Source of the DNA: Pontivivens ytuae
Lineage (GTDB): Bacteria; Pseudomonadota; Alphaproteobacteria; Rhodobacterales; Rhodobacteraceae
Direction of reading: 5' to 3'
Length of the DNA: 64,000 nucleotides
NCBI RefSeq assembly: GCF_015679265.1
Contig: NZ_CP064942.1
Location: 62,001 to 126,000, forward strand
In this document: positions 45,442 to 54,261 of the stretch, in pieces
Numbering within the stretch: the stretch's first letter is position 1
Layout of the letters: every line of letters starts with the position of its first letter
Position numbers and translations under genes: made by a program
Notes under the pieces: generated by a model
What the model saw: the letters and a program-made list of their open reading frames with translations, nothing else
The model's database searches: none
What the model was told of the DNA's origin: nothing

Positions 45442-45984
45442 TCAGGCGGTGCGACCCTTGAAGAGCCGTCCGAACATTCCCTTGCGCGGGGCCTCCTCAC
45501 CGGCCTCGACGAGTTCCGGCTCCGGCTCCTCCGCGGGTGCCGCCGGTCCCTCGATCTCCGCCTTGAAGCGCTCGAAGAACTGGTCGGCCATCTTCTTGGC
45601 GAACCCGTCCACGATGCGGGAGCCGAGCTGCGCGAGCTTGCCGCCCACCTTCGCGGTCACGTCGTAGTGGAGCATCGTGCCGCCGGGCACCTCCTCCAGC
45701 CGGATGTCGGCGCCGCCCTTGGCGAACCCCGCGGCGCCCCCCTTGCCCTCACCGGTCAGCGTCGCGGCCTCGGGCGCGGTCATGTTCTCGAGCGACACGG
45801 CGCCCTTGAAGGTCGCCTTCACGGGGCCGACCTTCTGGACGACGACGGCTTCGAAGCCCTCCTCGGGCGAGCCCGTCATCTCCTGACAGCCGGGGATGCA
45901 GGCCTTGAGCACCTCGGGGTCCATCAGGGCCGCCCAGACGTTTTCGCGCGGGGCGGCGATCTCGCGGCTGTCCTTCAGCTCCAT
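45442..45984 (-). CDS. coxG: CoxG-like SRPBCC carbon-monoxide dehydrogenase subunit G protein (180 aa)
   Basis: SRPBCC fold with [20 protein letters not shown] and the CoxG pattern [20 protein letters not shown], ending in a Pro/Glu-rich tail with FGRLFKG. CoxG recruits CO dehydrogenase to the membrane in other systems. First gene of the operon, with a regulon-type promoter 52 bp upstream. The membrane link agrees with the small membrane protein later in the operon. Confidence 0.88.
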   Translation of the reverse strand: MELKDSREIAAPRENVWAALMDPEVLKACIPGCQEMTGSPEEGFEAVVVQKVGPVKATFKGAVSLENMTAPEAATLTGEGKGGAAGFAKGGADIRLEEVPGGTMLHYDVTAKVGGKLAQLGSRIVDGFAKKMADQFFERFKAEIEGPAAPAEEPEPELVEAGEEAPRKGMFGRLFKGRTA

Positions 45985-46008
45985 GGGTCTCTCCTGTTCT
46001 GGGGTTCG

Positions 46009-46045
46009 AGTGTATCGGGCCGCCCCCGCCGCGCCATTCGACCAA
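46009..46045 (-). promoter_or_regulatory. Shared regulon promoter F (cox operon)
   Basis: On the minus strand, box TTGGTCGAA (complement of 46037-46045), then after 31 bp from its first base a -10-like TACACT (complement of 46009-46014), 52 nt before the coxG start for the box. Same layout as promoters A-E. Confidence 0.55.
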
Positions 46046-46066
46046 GGGAGGGTGCCGCGACGAAAC

Positions 46067-46957
46067 TCATCGTTCCGGCGCGTCGAAACTGAGGCCGTGG
46101 CGGGCGAAGATCTCCTCGATCGCACCGCTGGTCAGCCCCTCGCGGATCGCATCGTCCACCGTGTAGCCCAGCGCGCGGTAGGCGTGGTGGACGGCGACGC
46201 CCAGCGTCCACTCACCGCGCGCGAGGCCCGGGATCGGCGGCTGGTGCAGCGCCAGAGCATCGGTCAGGCCCGCCTCCAGCTCCGCCTTCGGCCCCATCGC
46301 CGCCGTGACCTCGCCCGCGGCCAGCGCCGCCATGGCATCCGCATGGGTGCGGAAGCGGCGGACATTACCGCGCATCTGCCCGCCGAACGCGCCGGAAAGG
46401 AAGAAGTCGGACAGCGTGTCGTTCTCCACCGCCACCGTCTCGTACCGGAAATAGGGCACCGTCGGCGCATCGTCGGGATAGACGGCCGGGTCGTAGGCGA
46501 TGGCGAGGCTCTCGGTCGCGTACTGCCCGGTGAAGACCACCTGCTCCACCCGACAGGCGAACTCGCTGTCATAGGGCACGTGCAGCATGACGTTGGAGAC
46601 GGCGCCGCCGATCAGCGGCCCCTTCCAGACCTGGTTGCGCAGGTCCTCCTCCAGGTTCTCGCCCGCCGCGACGAGATTGTAGCGCGGCTCGACGCCGATG
46701 TACTCGGCGATGAGCGCGCCGATCTCGATATCGACGCCCGCGGGCCGCCCGCCCTCCTCATAGGACCAGGGTGGATAATCCTCGTAGGCGGCGAAGGTGA
46801 TGAAGCCCCGCTCCATGATGGTGTCGAGGTCGGTCCCCACGATGTCGCGCGCCGTGTTCTGCGGGCGCGCCTGCGGGGTCCAGTTCTCGCACCGGGCCAG
46901 CGCCTCGCCCGCCGGGGCGAGGGCCGCGATGAGCGGAAGCGCGAAGGCCAGCCGCAT
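46067..46957 (-). CDS. MoxJ/XoxJ-like periplasmic binding protein associated with quinoprotein dehydrogenase (296 aa)
   Basis: Signal peptide (AFALPLIAALAPAGEALA), then a bilobed binding fold: FITFAAYEDYPPWSYEEGG and AGVDIEIGALIAEYIGVEPR. Proteins of this group sit in methanol or ethanol quinoprotein clusters and are thought to help load or activate the dehydrogenase, not to import. It starts 5 bp after the PedF stop, in the same operon. No transport partners adjacent. Confidence 0.82.
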   Translation of the reverse strand: MRLAFALPLIAALAPAGEALARCENWTPQARPQNTARDIVGTDLDTIMERGFITFAAYEDYPPWSYEEGGRPAGVDIEIGALIAEYIGVEPRYNLVAAGENLEEDLRNQVWKGPLIGGAVSNVMLHVPYDSEFACRVEQVVFTGQYATESLAIAYDPAVYPDDAPTVPYFRYETVAVENDTLSDFFLSGAFGGQMRGNVRRFRTHADAMAALAAGEVTAAMGPKAELEAGLTDALALHQPPIPGLARGEWTLGVAVHHAYRALGYTVDDAIREGLTSGAIEEIFARHGLSFDAPER

Positions 46958-46962
46958 CCGGG

Positions 46963-47640
46963 TCAGTTCGCCGCCGACAGGCCGATCGTCAGCGTCTCGG
47001 CCGCCTTGGCATAGGACGCCTCGGTCCCGTCGATCTGCTGGGCGGCGCGCAGGGCGACGCTGTCGGCGAGATCGGCGCCCGACAGGGTCTCGATCTCGTC
47101 CGCGATCGCCATCAGCTCGGCCTTCGCGGCCTCGGGATCGGCCTCGCCCCCGTCGGACCACTCCACGAGCTGGTCGCGGATCGTGCGCAGCTCCGGCGTC
47201 TTCTCGGTGATCTGCTGGTCGTCGGGCCGCGTCTCGATATAGGAGCGGATGGCCCACGCGGCCTCCTGCCCCAGAAGCTCGCCGAAGGCCGGCATCCGCG
47301 TGATACCGTTCTGGGTGTAGCCGTTGCGGTAGCGCTCCACGTACCACTCGTCGCCGAACTCGTCGGCCTCCAGGAACCGCAGGTCGGGCGCGAGCCCGCC
47401 CGACACGCCGCCGAGGCCGTGGCACCGCGCGCAGTTCTGGTTGTAGCCCGACGCGCCGATATCGATCGCGGTGGCATAGACCTCCGGATCGCCGCGATAG
47501 GGGTTCTCGAAGGCCCAGTCCTCGCCGACCTCCGGCAGACCGCTGGTGTCCACCGCCTGGGGGGCCACGTCGCCGTGGGCAAAGGCGAGACCGGTCGAGG
47601 TGATCAGCGCGAGCGCGCCGAGGCGGATGATGCGGGCCAT
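46963..47640 (-). CDS. pedF: PedF-type cytochrome c-550 (225 aa)
   Basis: Signal peptide (ARIIRLGALALITSTGLAFA), heme motif NCARCHGLGG (CxxCH), distal Met in GITRMPAFGE and a C-terminal helical extension. Layout and the AHGDVAPQAVDTSGLP start of the mature part fit PedF-type cytochromes, which take electrons from quinoprotein alcohol dehydrogenases. In operon with the MoxJ-like protein; the promoter E box lies 57 nt upstream of the start. Confidence 0.85.
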   Translation of the reverse strand: MARIIRLGALALITSTGLAFAHGDVAPQAVDTSGLPEVGEDWAFENPYRGDPEVYATAIDIGASGYNQNCARCHGLGGVSGGLAPDLRFLEADEFGDEWYVERYRNGYTQNGITRMPAFGELLGQEAAWAIRSYIETRPDDQQITEKTPELRTIRDQLVEWSDGGEADPEAAKAELMAIADEIETLSGADLADSVALRAAQQIDGTEASYAKAAETLTIGLSAAN

Positions 47641-47667
47641 GGGTGTCCTCCAAGTATTGTTGCCCAA

Positions 47668-47706
47668 AGCATAGGCACGCGCCCCGGCGGCGCGGAATTA
47701 GACCTT
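47668..47706 (-). promoter_or_regulatory. Shared regulon promoter E (pedF operon)
   Basis: Minus-strand box AAGGTCTAA (complement of 47698-47706), then TATGCT (complement of 47668-47673) at offset 33. Box to start codon 57 nt, the same as promoters C and D. The first two bases deviate from TT, but GGTCTAATTCCGC closely matches GGTCGTATTCGGC of promoter B. Confidence 0.5.
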
Positions 47707-47737
47707 CGGCCAAGGCGGCGGGCCGTTTGCCTAGACA

Positions 47738-47773
47738 TTGGTCGTATTCGGCTGCGTGGCGGCGCTTGCTAGC
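47738..47773 (+). promoter_or_regulatory. Shared regulon promoter B (PQQ-associated ABC operon)
   Basis: Box TTGGTCGTA (47738-47746) and -10-like GCTAGC (47768-47773) at offset 30; box to start 55 nt. TTGGTCGTATTC is shared exactly with promoter C. Divergent from promoter E, 31 bp away, so one region controls both operons. Confidence 0.6.
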
Positions 47774-47801
47774 GTTCTCAAAACGAAAAAAGGGGAGGAC
47801 G

Positions 47802-48965
47802 ATGCGCAACGCCGCGATCTTCGCAGCATCGATGCTGTGCGCGACTGCCGTCTCGGCACAAGTCACGGTGGACGTGGTCTACCTGCGGCAGGAGGTCGAG
47901 GCCCCGCCGGTCCTGTCCAATCTCGACCCGATCCCGGAGGATGAGGGCATCGCGGGCGCGGAAGTCGGCCTCGCCGACAACGCCACCACGGGCCGCTTCA
48001 TGGGCCAGGACTGGGCGCTGGAGGTCGTGAGCGTCGCGCCCGGCGGCGACTTCGCCGCGGCGGCGGTCCAGGCCCTCGGCACCAGCTCCCTCCTCATCGT
48101 GGACGCCCCCGCCGACGCCCTGCTGACGGTCGCCGATCTGCCGGAGGCCGCGGGCGCGATCCTCTTCAACGCCACCGCCGGGGACGACCGGCTGCGCGGC
48201 ACCGATTGCCGGGCGAACGTGCTGCACGCCCTGCCCTCCAACGCTATGCGCACCGACGCGCTTGCCCAGTTCCTGGTCTTCCGCCGGTGGGACGAGACGG
48301 CGCTGGTCTACGGCACCCACCCCGACGACATCGCCTATGCCGAAGCCCTGCGCGGCTCGCTTGAGAAGTTCGGACTGGAGCTCAGCGACGAAGCCGAATG
48401 GGCCTTCGACGCCGACATGCGCCGGAACGCGAGCCAGGAGGTGCCGCTCTTCACCCAAGAGCTACGGGATCACGACATCCTGCTGATCGCCGACGAGATC
48501 CACGATTTCGGCCGCTACATCGCCTACAACACCTGGGAGCCGCGGCCCGTCGCGGGCTCCGAAGGGCTCACCGCCGTCGCCTGGGCGCCGGTGGTCGAGC
48601 AATGGGGTGCGGCGCAGCTCCAGAACAGGTTCGAGGAGCACGCGAGCCGCCCCATGCGCCCCGACGATTACGGCGCCTGGGCCGCGATGCGCACCATCGG
48701 CGAGGCCGTGACGCGCGCGGGCTCCGCCGAGGCGCCTGCCTTGCGCGAGTACATCCTGTCGGAATCCTTCGAGCTTGCGGGCTTCAAGGGCCGTCCCATG
48801 AGCTTCCGACCGTGGAACGGCCAGCTCCGCCAGCCGATCCCCCTCGTCACCGAACGCGCCGTCGTCGCCATGGCCCCGTTGGAGGGGTTCCTGCACCCGA
48901 CCTCCGAGCTCGACACGCTGGGCTCGGACGCGCCCGAAACCACCTGCACCGCCTTCACGGAGTGA
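47802..48965 (+). CDS. Periplasmic binding protein of PQQ-dependent alcohol dehydrogenase system (387 aa)
   Basis: Signal peptide (MRNAAIFAASMLCATAVSA); a branched-chain-type binding fold with VYLRQEVEAPPVLSNLDPIP, the start typical of the PQQ-ADH-associated ABC binding family. RBS GGGGAGG. Followed by a beta-propeller, a small secreted protein, an ABC ATPase and an ABC-2 permease, an operon seen next to quinoprotein dehydrogenases. Its partner permease is of export type, so the protein probably does not act as an import receptor. Ligand unknown. Confidence 0.83.
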   Translation: MRNAAIFAASMLCATAVSAQVTVDVVYLRQEVEAPPVLSNLDPIPEDEGIAGAEVGLADNATTGRFMGQDWALEVVSVAPGGDFAAAAVQALGTSSLLIVDAPADALLTVADLPEAAGAILFNATAGDDRLRGTDCRANVLHALPSNAMRTDALAQFLVFRRWDETALVYGTHPDDIAYAEALRGSLEKFGLELSDEAEWAFDADMRRNASQEVPLFTQELRDHDILLIADEIHDFGRYIAYNTWEPRPVAGSEGLTAVAWAPVVEQWGAAQLQNRFEEHASRPMRPDDYGAWAAMRTIGEAVTRAGSAEAPALREYILSESFELAGFKGRPMSFRPWNGQLRQPIPLVTERAVVAMAPLEGFLHPTSELDTLGSDAPETTCTAFTE

Positions 48966-48968
48966 GAG

Positions 48969-49925
48969 ATGCGCTACATCCTGCCCCTGCTGCTCGCTGC
49001 CTCCCCGGCCCTCGCCGACGAGATCTGGGTGACGAACGAGAAGGACGACACGATCAGCGTCATCGATGTGGAGACACAGGAGGTCGTGCGCACGATCGAA
49101 ACCGGTGAGCGCCCCCGCGGCATCACCTTCGCCCACGACTATTCCGTGGTCTACATCTGCGCCTCCGACAGCGACGCGGTGCAGGTGATGGATCCCGAGA
49201 CCGGCGAGATCCTGCACGATCTACCCTCCGGCGAGGATCCCGAGCAGTTCGTGCTGCACCCCAACAACCGCCACCTCTACATCGCCAACGAGGACGACGC
49301 GATCACCACCGTCGTGGATACCGAGAGCCGGACGGTGATCGCCCAGATCGACGTCGGCATCGAGCCGGAGGGCATGGCCGTGAGCCCCGACGGGGCCATC
49401 GCCATCACCACCTCCGAGACCACCAACATGGCGCATTGGATCGACACCGAGACGCAGGAGCTCTTCGCCAACACCCTCGTCGACTCGCGTCCGCGCCACG
49501 CGGAATTCGTGAAGGACGGGACGGAGCTCTGGGTCTCGGCCGAGATCGGCGGGACCATCAGCGTCTTCGACGTGGAAAGCCAGGCGGAGCTCGCCAAGAT
49601 CGAGTTCGAGGTGCAGGGCATCCACCCCGACCGGGTGCAGCCCGTGGGCTTCGAGCTGACCGAGGACGAGGCCTTCGCCTTCGTCGCCCTCGGACCCTCC
49701 AACCATGTCGCCGTCGTCAATGCCGAGACCTATGAGGTCGAGGACTATATCCTCGTCGGCCGCCGGGTCTGGCACATGGCCTTCAACGGCGACAAGTCGC
49801 TGCTCTTCACCACCAACGGCGTCTCGGGCGATGTGAGCGTCATCGATGTGGAGAACCGCGAGGCGACGAACACGATCAAGGTCGGCCGCTTCCCATGGGG
49901 GGCCGCCTACCGGCCCACCGAATAA
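48969..49925 (+). CDS. YVTN-type beta-propeller protein of PQQ-dependent catabolism (318 aa)
   Basis: Signal peptide MRYILPLLLAASPALA, then repeated blades such as EIWVTNEKDDTISVIDVETQ and DVSVIDVENREATNTIKVGR. Matches the PQQ-dependent catabolism-associated propeller family. Periplasmic; function unknown, perhaps assembly or protein binding. It starts 3 bp after the binding protein gene. Confidence 0.88.
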   Translation: MRYILPLLLAASPALADEIWVTNEKDDTISVIDVETQEVVRTIETGERPRGITFAHDYSVVYICASDSDAVQVMDPETGEILHDLPSGEDPEQFVLHPNNRHLYIANEDDAITTVVDTESRTVIAQIDVGIEPEGMAVSPDGAIAITTSETTNMAHWIDTETQELFANTLVDSRPRHAEFVKDGTELWVSAEIGGTISVFDVESQAELAKIEFEVQGIHPDRVQPVGFELTEDEAFAFVALGPSNHVAVVNAETYEVEDYILVGRRVWHMAFNGDKSLLFTTNGVSGDVSVIDVENREATNTIKVGRFPWGAAYRPTE

Positions 49926-49963
49926 CCAAAGACCCAAAACAACGACCATCGGGAGGATACTTC

Positions 49964-50407
49964 ATGCTTCGCACGCTTCTCTTGGGCTGCGCACTGCTCG
50001 CCGCACTGCCGGCGCTGGCCGACGATGACGACGACAACCGCTTCGGCCTCGCGGGCCTGCTGTCGGCGGGCAACAAGGAGGACCTGCCGCCGATCACGCT
50101 GAGCGCGGGCATGCCGCTGGCCGACGCGCCGCTGGAGCTGCAATCGGGCACCTATTACGAGATCGAGATCGAGGCGGACGGGAGCCAGGAACTCGCCCTC
50201 GTCGGGCCCGAGTTCTTCCGCGCCATCTGGATCGACGAGATCGTCATCGAGGGGCTTGAGATCCGCCCGCTCGGGCTCGACTCCGTCGAGTTCGACGAGG
50301 CGGGCACGATGGAGGTCGGCTTCATCGCCATCAAGCCCGGCAGCTACCACCTGATGGTGCCGGGCTCGACCGGGGAGACCCAGCGGCTGGAGATCTCCAT
50401 CCGTTGA
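49964..50407 (+). CDS. Secreted hypothetical protein of PQQ cluster (147 aa)
   Basis: Signal peptide MLRTLLLGCALLAALPALA followed by an acidic DDDDDN stretch. The rest is beta-rich (TYYEIEIEADGSQELALVGP and EVGFIAIKPGSYHLMVPG), reminiscent of cupredoxin-like folds but with few possible metal ligands. RBS GGGAGG. Its last codons overlap the TTG start of the ABC ATPase (TTGA). Confidence 0.7.
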   Translation: MLRTLLLGCALLAALPALADDDDDNRFGLAGLLSAGNKEDLPPITLSAGMPLADAPLELQSGTYYEIEIEADGSQELALVGPEFFRAIWIDEIVIEGLEIRPLGLDSVEFDEAGTMEVGFIAIKPGSYHLMVPGSTGETQRLEISIR

Positions 50408-51117
50408 CCCTGTCGGTCCAGGGCGTCGGGTTCTCCTACGGTGCGAACCGGGCGCTCGACGCCTTCTCGTTCAACGTGGAGCGCGGGTCGTTCTGCGCGC
50501 TGCTCGGGCCGAACGGGGCGGGGAAATCCACGCTCTTCGCCCTGCTCACCCGGCTCTTCACCACGACCGAGGGGCGGATCGCGGTGGCCGGGCACGACAT
50601 CGCCACCGCCCCGCGCAAGGCGCTGGCGGAGATCGGCGTGGTCTTCCAGCAGCCGACCCTCGACATGGACCTGAGCGTCCGGCGCAACCTGACCTATTTC
50701 GCGGCCCTGCACGGCCTCTCGGGCCGTGACGCGGCCGAACGGTCCGAGGCGGCGCTGGACCGCGCGGGCCTCACGGATCGCGCCGAAACCAAGGCCCGCG
50801 AACTCAGCGGCGGACAGCGGCGCCGGGTGGAGATCGCCCGCGCCCTGATCCACCGCCCCTCGGTCCTCCTGCTCGACGAGCCGACCGTGGGCCTCGACGC
50901 CGCCTCCCGCGCCGCGATCACGGAGCATGTGCACCGCCTCTGCGCCGAGGAGGGCCTCACGGTGCTCTGGGCCACGCATCTCACAGACGAGGTGCGCCCC
51001 GACGACCGCCTCGTCATCGTGCATCGCGGCCGGGTGCTGGCCGACGGCATCGCGGGCGAGATCGCCCCAGCCAGCGTGGCCGACACCTTCCTCGCGCTGA
51101 CCGGAGCTCCGGCATGA
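50404..51117 (+). CDS. ABC transporter ATP-binding protein of PQQ-ADH system (237 aa)
   Basis: Walker A GPNGAGKST, Q-loop VVFQQPT, signature ELSGGQRRR, Walker B SVLLLDEPT and H-loop ATHLTDE are all intact. The TTG start at 50404 overlaps the previous stop. Pairs with the ABC-2 permease that overlaps it by four bases. Family members of this type accompany quinoprotein alcohol dehydrogenases; cargo unknown. Confidence 0.9.
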   Translation: MTLSVQGVGFSYGANRALDAFSFNVERGSFCALLGPNGAGKSTLFALLTRLFTTTEGRIAVAGHDIATAPRKALAEIGVVFQQPTLDMDLSVRRNLTYFAALHGLSGRDAAERSEAALDRAGLTDRAETKARELSGGQRRRVEIARALIHRPSVLLLDEPTVGLDAASRAAITEHVHRLCAEEGLTVLWATHLTDEVRPDDRLVIVHRGRVLADGIAGEIAPASVADTFLALTGAPA

Positions 51118-51902
51118 GCTGGCTCACCGCCCTCCGGGCCATCGCGCTGCGCGAATTCCTGCGCTTCCTCGGCCAGCGCGGCCGGTTCATCGCGGCCCTC
51201 GTGCGCCCGCTCGTCTGGCTGCTGGTCTTCGCCGCCGGCTTCCGCGCCGCGCTCGGCCTCTCGATCATTCCGCCCTACAAGACCTACATCACCTACGAGA
51301 CCTACATCGTGCCGGGGCTCTGCGGCATGATCCTGCTCTTCAACGGGATGCAGTCGTCGCTGAGCCTCGTCTACGACCGGGAGATGGGGTCGATGCGGCT
51401 GCTGCTCACCTCGCCCCTGCCCCGCTGGTGGCTCCTCTTCTGCAAGCTCTTGGCGGGCACCACGATCTCGATCCTGCAGGCCTACGCCTTCCTCGCCATC
51501 GCCGCGGCCTTCGGCATCACCATGCCATGGCCTGGCTACCTGCTGGCGCTCCCCGCCCTGCTGCTCGCCGGGCTGATGCTGGGGGCGCTGGGACTGGCGC
51601 TCTCGTCATTCATCAAGCAGCTGGAGAACTTCGCGGGCGTGATGAATTTCGTCATCTTCCCGATGTTCTTCCTCTCCTCCGCGCTCTACCCGCTGTGGAA
51701 GATGGCGGAAAGCTCGGAGCTGCTGCGCGACATCTGCGCGGTGAACCCCTTCACCCACGCAGTCGAGCTCATCCGCTTCGCGCTCTATGCCGAGGTGAAA
51801 CCGGACGCGCTCGGCTGGACCGTGCTCGCCGCCGCCGCCTTCATGGCGCTCGCGCTCTGGGGCTACGATCCGGCCCGCGGCATGGTTCGACGAAAGCGGT
51901 AG
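51114..51902 (+). CDS. ABC-2 type permease of PQQ-ADH system (262 aa)
   Basis: Six membrane helices with the ABC-2 motif GALGLALSSFIKQLENFAGV and MNFVIFPMFFLSSALYPLWK. ATGA overlap with the ATPase gene. ABC-2 permeases export substrates, so with the ATPase this forms an exporter whose cargo may be a component needed by the periplasmic dehydrogenase. Confidence 0.9.
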   Translation: MSWLTALRAIALREFLRFLGQRGRFIAALVRPLVWLLVFAAGFRAALGLSIIPPYKTYITYETYIVPGLCGMILLFNGMQSSLSLVYDREMGSMRLLLTSPLPRWWLLFCKLLAGTTISILQAYAFLAIAAAFGITMPWPGYLLALPALLLAGLMLGALGLALSSFIKQLENFAGVMNFVIFPMFFLSSALYPLWKMAESSELLRDICAVNPFTHAVELIRFALYAEVKPDALGWTVLAAAAFMALALWGYDPARGMVRRKR

Positions 51903-51965
51903 CACCTTCGTCGCCTGCGGGCCGCGCCGAATTCGTGCTATATGTCCCGCAAAAGGAGAACCGTC

Positions 51966-52499
51966 ATGCTCAGAACCGTGCTTGCCTGCCTGCTCCTCGC
52001 CACGCCCGCCTTCGCTCAGGAGGATCCGGGCGGCACCCTCAATCCCGACGAGATGTCGCTGGACCGGGTGATCGACAACATCCGCAACGGCCAGACCTCG
52101 ATGATGGACTGCGCGTCGGGCTACGGCATGACGAAGAGCGGCGATCATGATCCGGCGCGCGAGACGTTCCAGGCCTGCGCCGACGCGGGCTACACCGCCT
52201 CGATGGCCTGGATGAGCTACATGGATCAGAACGGCTACGGCGGCGAATTCGACCCCGACGCCTCCGCCGAATGGAACCGCCGCGCGGCAGAGGCGGGCGA
52301 TCCGCTGGGCATGTTCAACCACGGCGTCGACCTGATGCGCGGCTTCGGCACCCCGCAGGACGAGGCCGCGGGCCGCGCCATGGTCGACCGCGCGGCGGAT
52401 GCAGGCATCGAGTTCGCTCAGCGCCTGCGCGCCGCCGACTACGACCTCGATGTCGTCACGCCCGACGCGGACAACTGGCGCTACGCCCCCGTCTTCTGA
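51966..52499 (+). CDS. Secreted Sel1-repeat-like protein (177 aa)
   Basis: Signal peptide MLRTVLACLLLATPAFA. Contains Sel1-like units (AEWNRRAAEAGDPLGMFNHG and GRAMVDRAADAGIEFAQRL). RBS AAAGGAGAA at five bases supports the ATG at 51966 over one at 51942. Last gene of the rightward operon. Sel1 proteins often mediate protein contacts. Confidence 0.75.
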   Translation: MLRTVLACLLLATPAFAQEDPGGTLNPDEMSLDRVIDNIRNGQTSMMDCASGYGMTKSGDHDPARETFQACADAGYTASMAWMSYMDQNGYGGEFDPDASAEWNRRAAEAGDPLGMFNHGVDLMRGFGTPQDEAAGRAMVDRAADAGIEFAQRLRAADYDLDVVTPDADNWRYAPVF

Positions 52500-52574
52500 T
52501 CCCGGCTTCTGATCCCGGCTTTCGAGTTCGCCCAAATACTCACGACACCGCCGGTGGCCAGGTGCGCCTCCGGC

Positions 52575-52600
52575 GGGCGTATTTTCCGGAAAGATGAAAG
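52575..52600. repeat. 3'-end repeat copy C
   Basis: gcgtattttccggaaagatg followed by aaag, preceded by cctccggcggg. Same family as copies at 34931, 41391 and 58518. Abuts the stop of the minus-strand ATPase gene, between converging genes. Confidence 0.6.
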
Positions 52601-52602
52601 CG

Positions 52603-53217
52603 TCAGGCGAGGGTCGCCGGGCGGCCCGAGAGGGTGAGGATGCGGGTCGCCAGCCGCTCCGCCTCCGCCGCCACATGCGTGACCAGGAGCGTGCCGAGGT
52701 GGCGGCGCGCGCGCAGCTCCTCGAAAAGTCCCATCATCTCGTCGGCGAGCCGCGCGTCGAGCGACACGAAGGGCTCGTCCATCAGCATCAGGTCGGGCTC
52801 GGAGGCGAAGGCGCGGGCCAGAGCCAGCCGCCGCTGCTGGCCGAGGGAGAGCTGGTCGGGGAAGCGGTCGCCCAGACCGTCGAGCCCCACCTCCGCCAGC
52901 GCCGCATCGGCGCGCGCGCCATCGATCCCGTCGGCGAGCCGCAGGTTGTCGCGGGCCGAGCGCCAGCGCAGCAGGGTCGGCTCCTGAAAGACCATGGCGA
53001 TGCGCCCCGGCACCTCCCGCCGCCCGTCGAAGCCGGGCTCCAGCCCCGCCACGATGCGCAGCAGCGTCGACTTGCCGATGCCCGACGGACCGGTGATCGC
53101 CACCGTCTCCCCCCGCTCAACGGTCAGGTCGAGCGGCCCCAGCACGGCCTCGGCTCCGTAGGCCATGCCCCGCAGCTGCAGGGCGAGGACCGGGCCGGGG
53201 CCGCCTGTGTCGAACAT
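52603..53217 (-). CDS. NitT/TauT-type ABC transporter ATP-binding protein (204 aa)
   Basis: Walker [11 protein letters not shown]-loop MVFQEPTLL, a signature that deviates (LSLGQQRR instead of LSGGQ), Walker B LMLMDEPF and H-loop THVAAE. Slightly short (204 aa) but complete. It starts 2 bp after the binding-protein gene. No permease lies beside them; the orphan permease at 7.6 kb is the obvious candidate. Confidence 0.88.
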   Translation of the reverse strand: MFDTGGPGPVLALQLRGMAYGAEAVLGPLDLTVERGETVAITGPSGIGKSTLLRIVAGLEPGFDGRREVPGRIAMVFQEPTLLRWRSARDNLRLADGIDGARADAALAEVGLDGLGDRFPDQLSLGQQRRLALARAFASEPDLMLMDEPFVSLDARLADEMMGLFEELRARRHLGTLLVTHVAAEAERLATRILTLSGRPATLA

Positions 53218-53219
53218 GC

Positions 53220-54185
53220 TCAGAGGCCGGGCTGCACGAAGAGGCCGTCGGGCAGCTCAGTCGCGGTGCCCATCAGCTCCTCCCCGCCGAGCTCCGCCAT
53301 CAGGCGCAGCATGCGGTCGGCGGCGGCCTCGTCCACGGGACCCGGGGCCGGGATGCCGGCGCGGAAACCGGCTTTCAGGGCCTCGAACTGCGCCTCGTCA
53401 TTGGCGCGCATCCGCTCGCGCAGCGGCTCCCACGCCGCATCGTCGCTGGCCAGCAGGTCCTTTGCGGCACGGGAGGCGGCGGCGAGGCCCGCGACGAGCT
53501 CCGGGTTCTCCTCCAGCATCTCGCCGCGCACGACATAGCCGAGGAGCGGCGTGTCCGGATCGAGGCCCAACGCCTCGGCCGCCTCGACGGTGGAGATGAT
53601 CTGGCGCATGCCGCCCGCCTCCATCTTCGCCATGAAGTGCCAGAAGTTGACCGCCCCACCCAGCTCGCCCTGCATCGCGGTCTGGAAGATCAGGGGCGGC
53701 GCGCCGAAGACCTGCTCGGTCTCGGCCACGAGGTCCATCCCGTGCTCCTGCTGGGCATAGGCGCGCAGGATCAGCCAGCTCTTGTCGAGGGGCCCGCCCG
53801 CGATGCCCACGGTCTGCCCGGCGAGATCGGCGAGGCTCTCGACGCCGCTGTCCGCCGGCACCATCACGCCGCCCACCGCGCGGGAATAGGGGATGAAGAC
53901 GTAGTCGCGACCCGCCGCGCGCTGCCGCGCGACCCACAGCCAGTCGGAGACGATGACATCCGTCTCGCCGCCCTGGAAGGCCACTTGCGCGGCCGCACTG
54001 CCGCCCACGCCCTGCACCTGCAGGTCGAAGCCGTTGGCGGTGTCGAAGCCCTCGCGCTCGATCGTGTCGAGCTCCCAGTTCACCGTGCCGTATTCGAGCA
54101 CCGCGGCGCGGAGCACCGGCTGTTCCTCCGCCGCGACCGGTGTCACGAGCAGGGATGCGAAGATCGCGGCCTTCACGAATTTCAT
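53220..54185 (-). CDS. NitT/TauT (SsuA/NMT1-like) substrate-binding protein (321 aa)
   Basis: Signal peptide [19 protein letters not shown] with GGAGGA upstream. Mature part has [35 protein letters not shown] and the [20 protein letters not shown] hinge, all typical. Promoter C lies 57 nt upstream. Cotranscribed with an ATPase. Binding proteins like this are found in quinoprotein clusters; the ligand is unknown. Confidence 0.87.
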   Translation of the reverse strand: MKFVKAAIFASLLVTPVAAEEQPVLRAAVLEYGTVNWELDTIEREGFDTANGFDLQVQGVGGSAAAQVAFQGGETDVIVSDWLWVARQRAAGRDYVFIPYSRAVGGVMVPADSGVESLADLAGQTVGIAGGPLDKSWLILRAYAQQEHGMDLVAETEQVFGAPPLIFQTAMQGELGGAVNFWHFMAKMEAGGMRQIISTVEAAEALGLDPDTPLLGYVVRGEMLEENPELVAGLAAASRAAKDLLASDDAAWEPLRERMRANDEAQFEALKAGFRAGIPAPGPVDEAAADRMLRLMAELGGEELMGTATELPDGLFVQPGL

Positions 54186-54216
54186 TGGATCGGTCCTCCC
54201 CAAAGTTTTCCTTGAG

Positions 54217-54251
54217 AGTAGCGATCGCCCACCGAAGCTGAATACGACCAA
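54217..54251 (-). promoter_or_regulatory. Shared regulon promoter C (ABC binding protein)
   Basis: Minus-strand box TTGGTCGTA (complement of 54243-54251) and GCTACT (complement of 54217-54222) at offset 29. Box to start 57 nt. Downstream leader GGGGAGGACCGATCC resembles GGGGAGGACG before the gene at 47802. Confidence 0.6.
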
Positions 54252-54261
54252 AGGCGAGCGC

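Noticed and set aside
46067-46957. An ABC import receptor with transport partners
   Set aside because: No permease or ATPase adjoins it; MoxJ-like proteins in this position serve the dehydrogenase.
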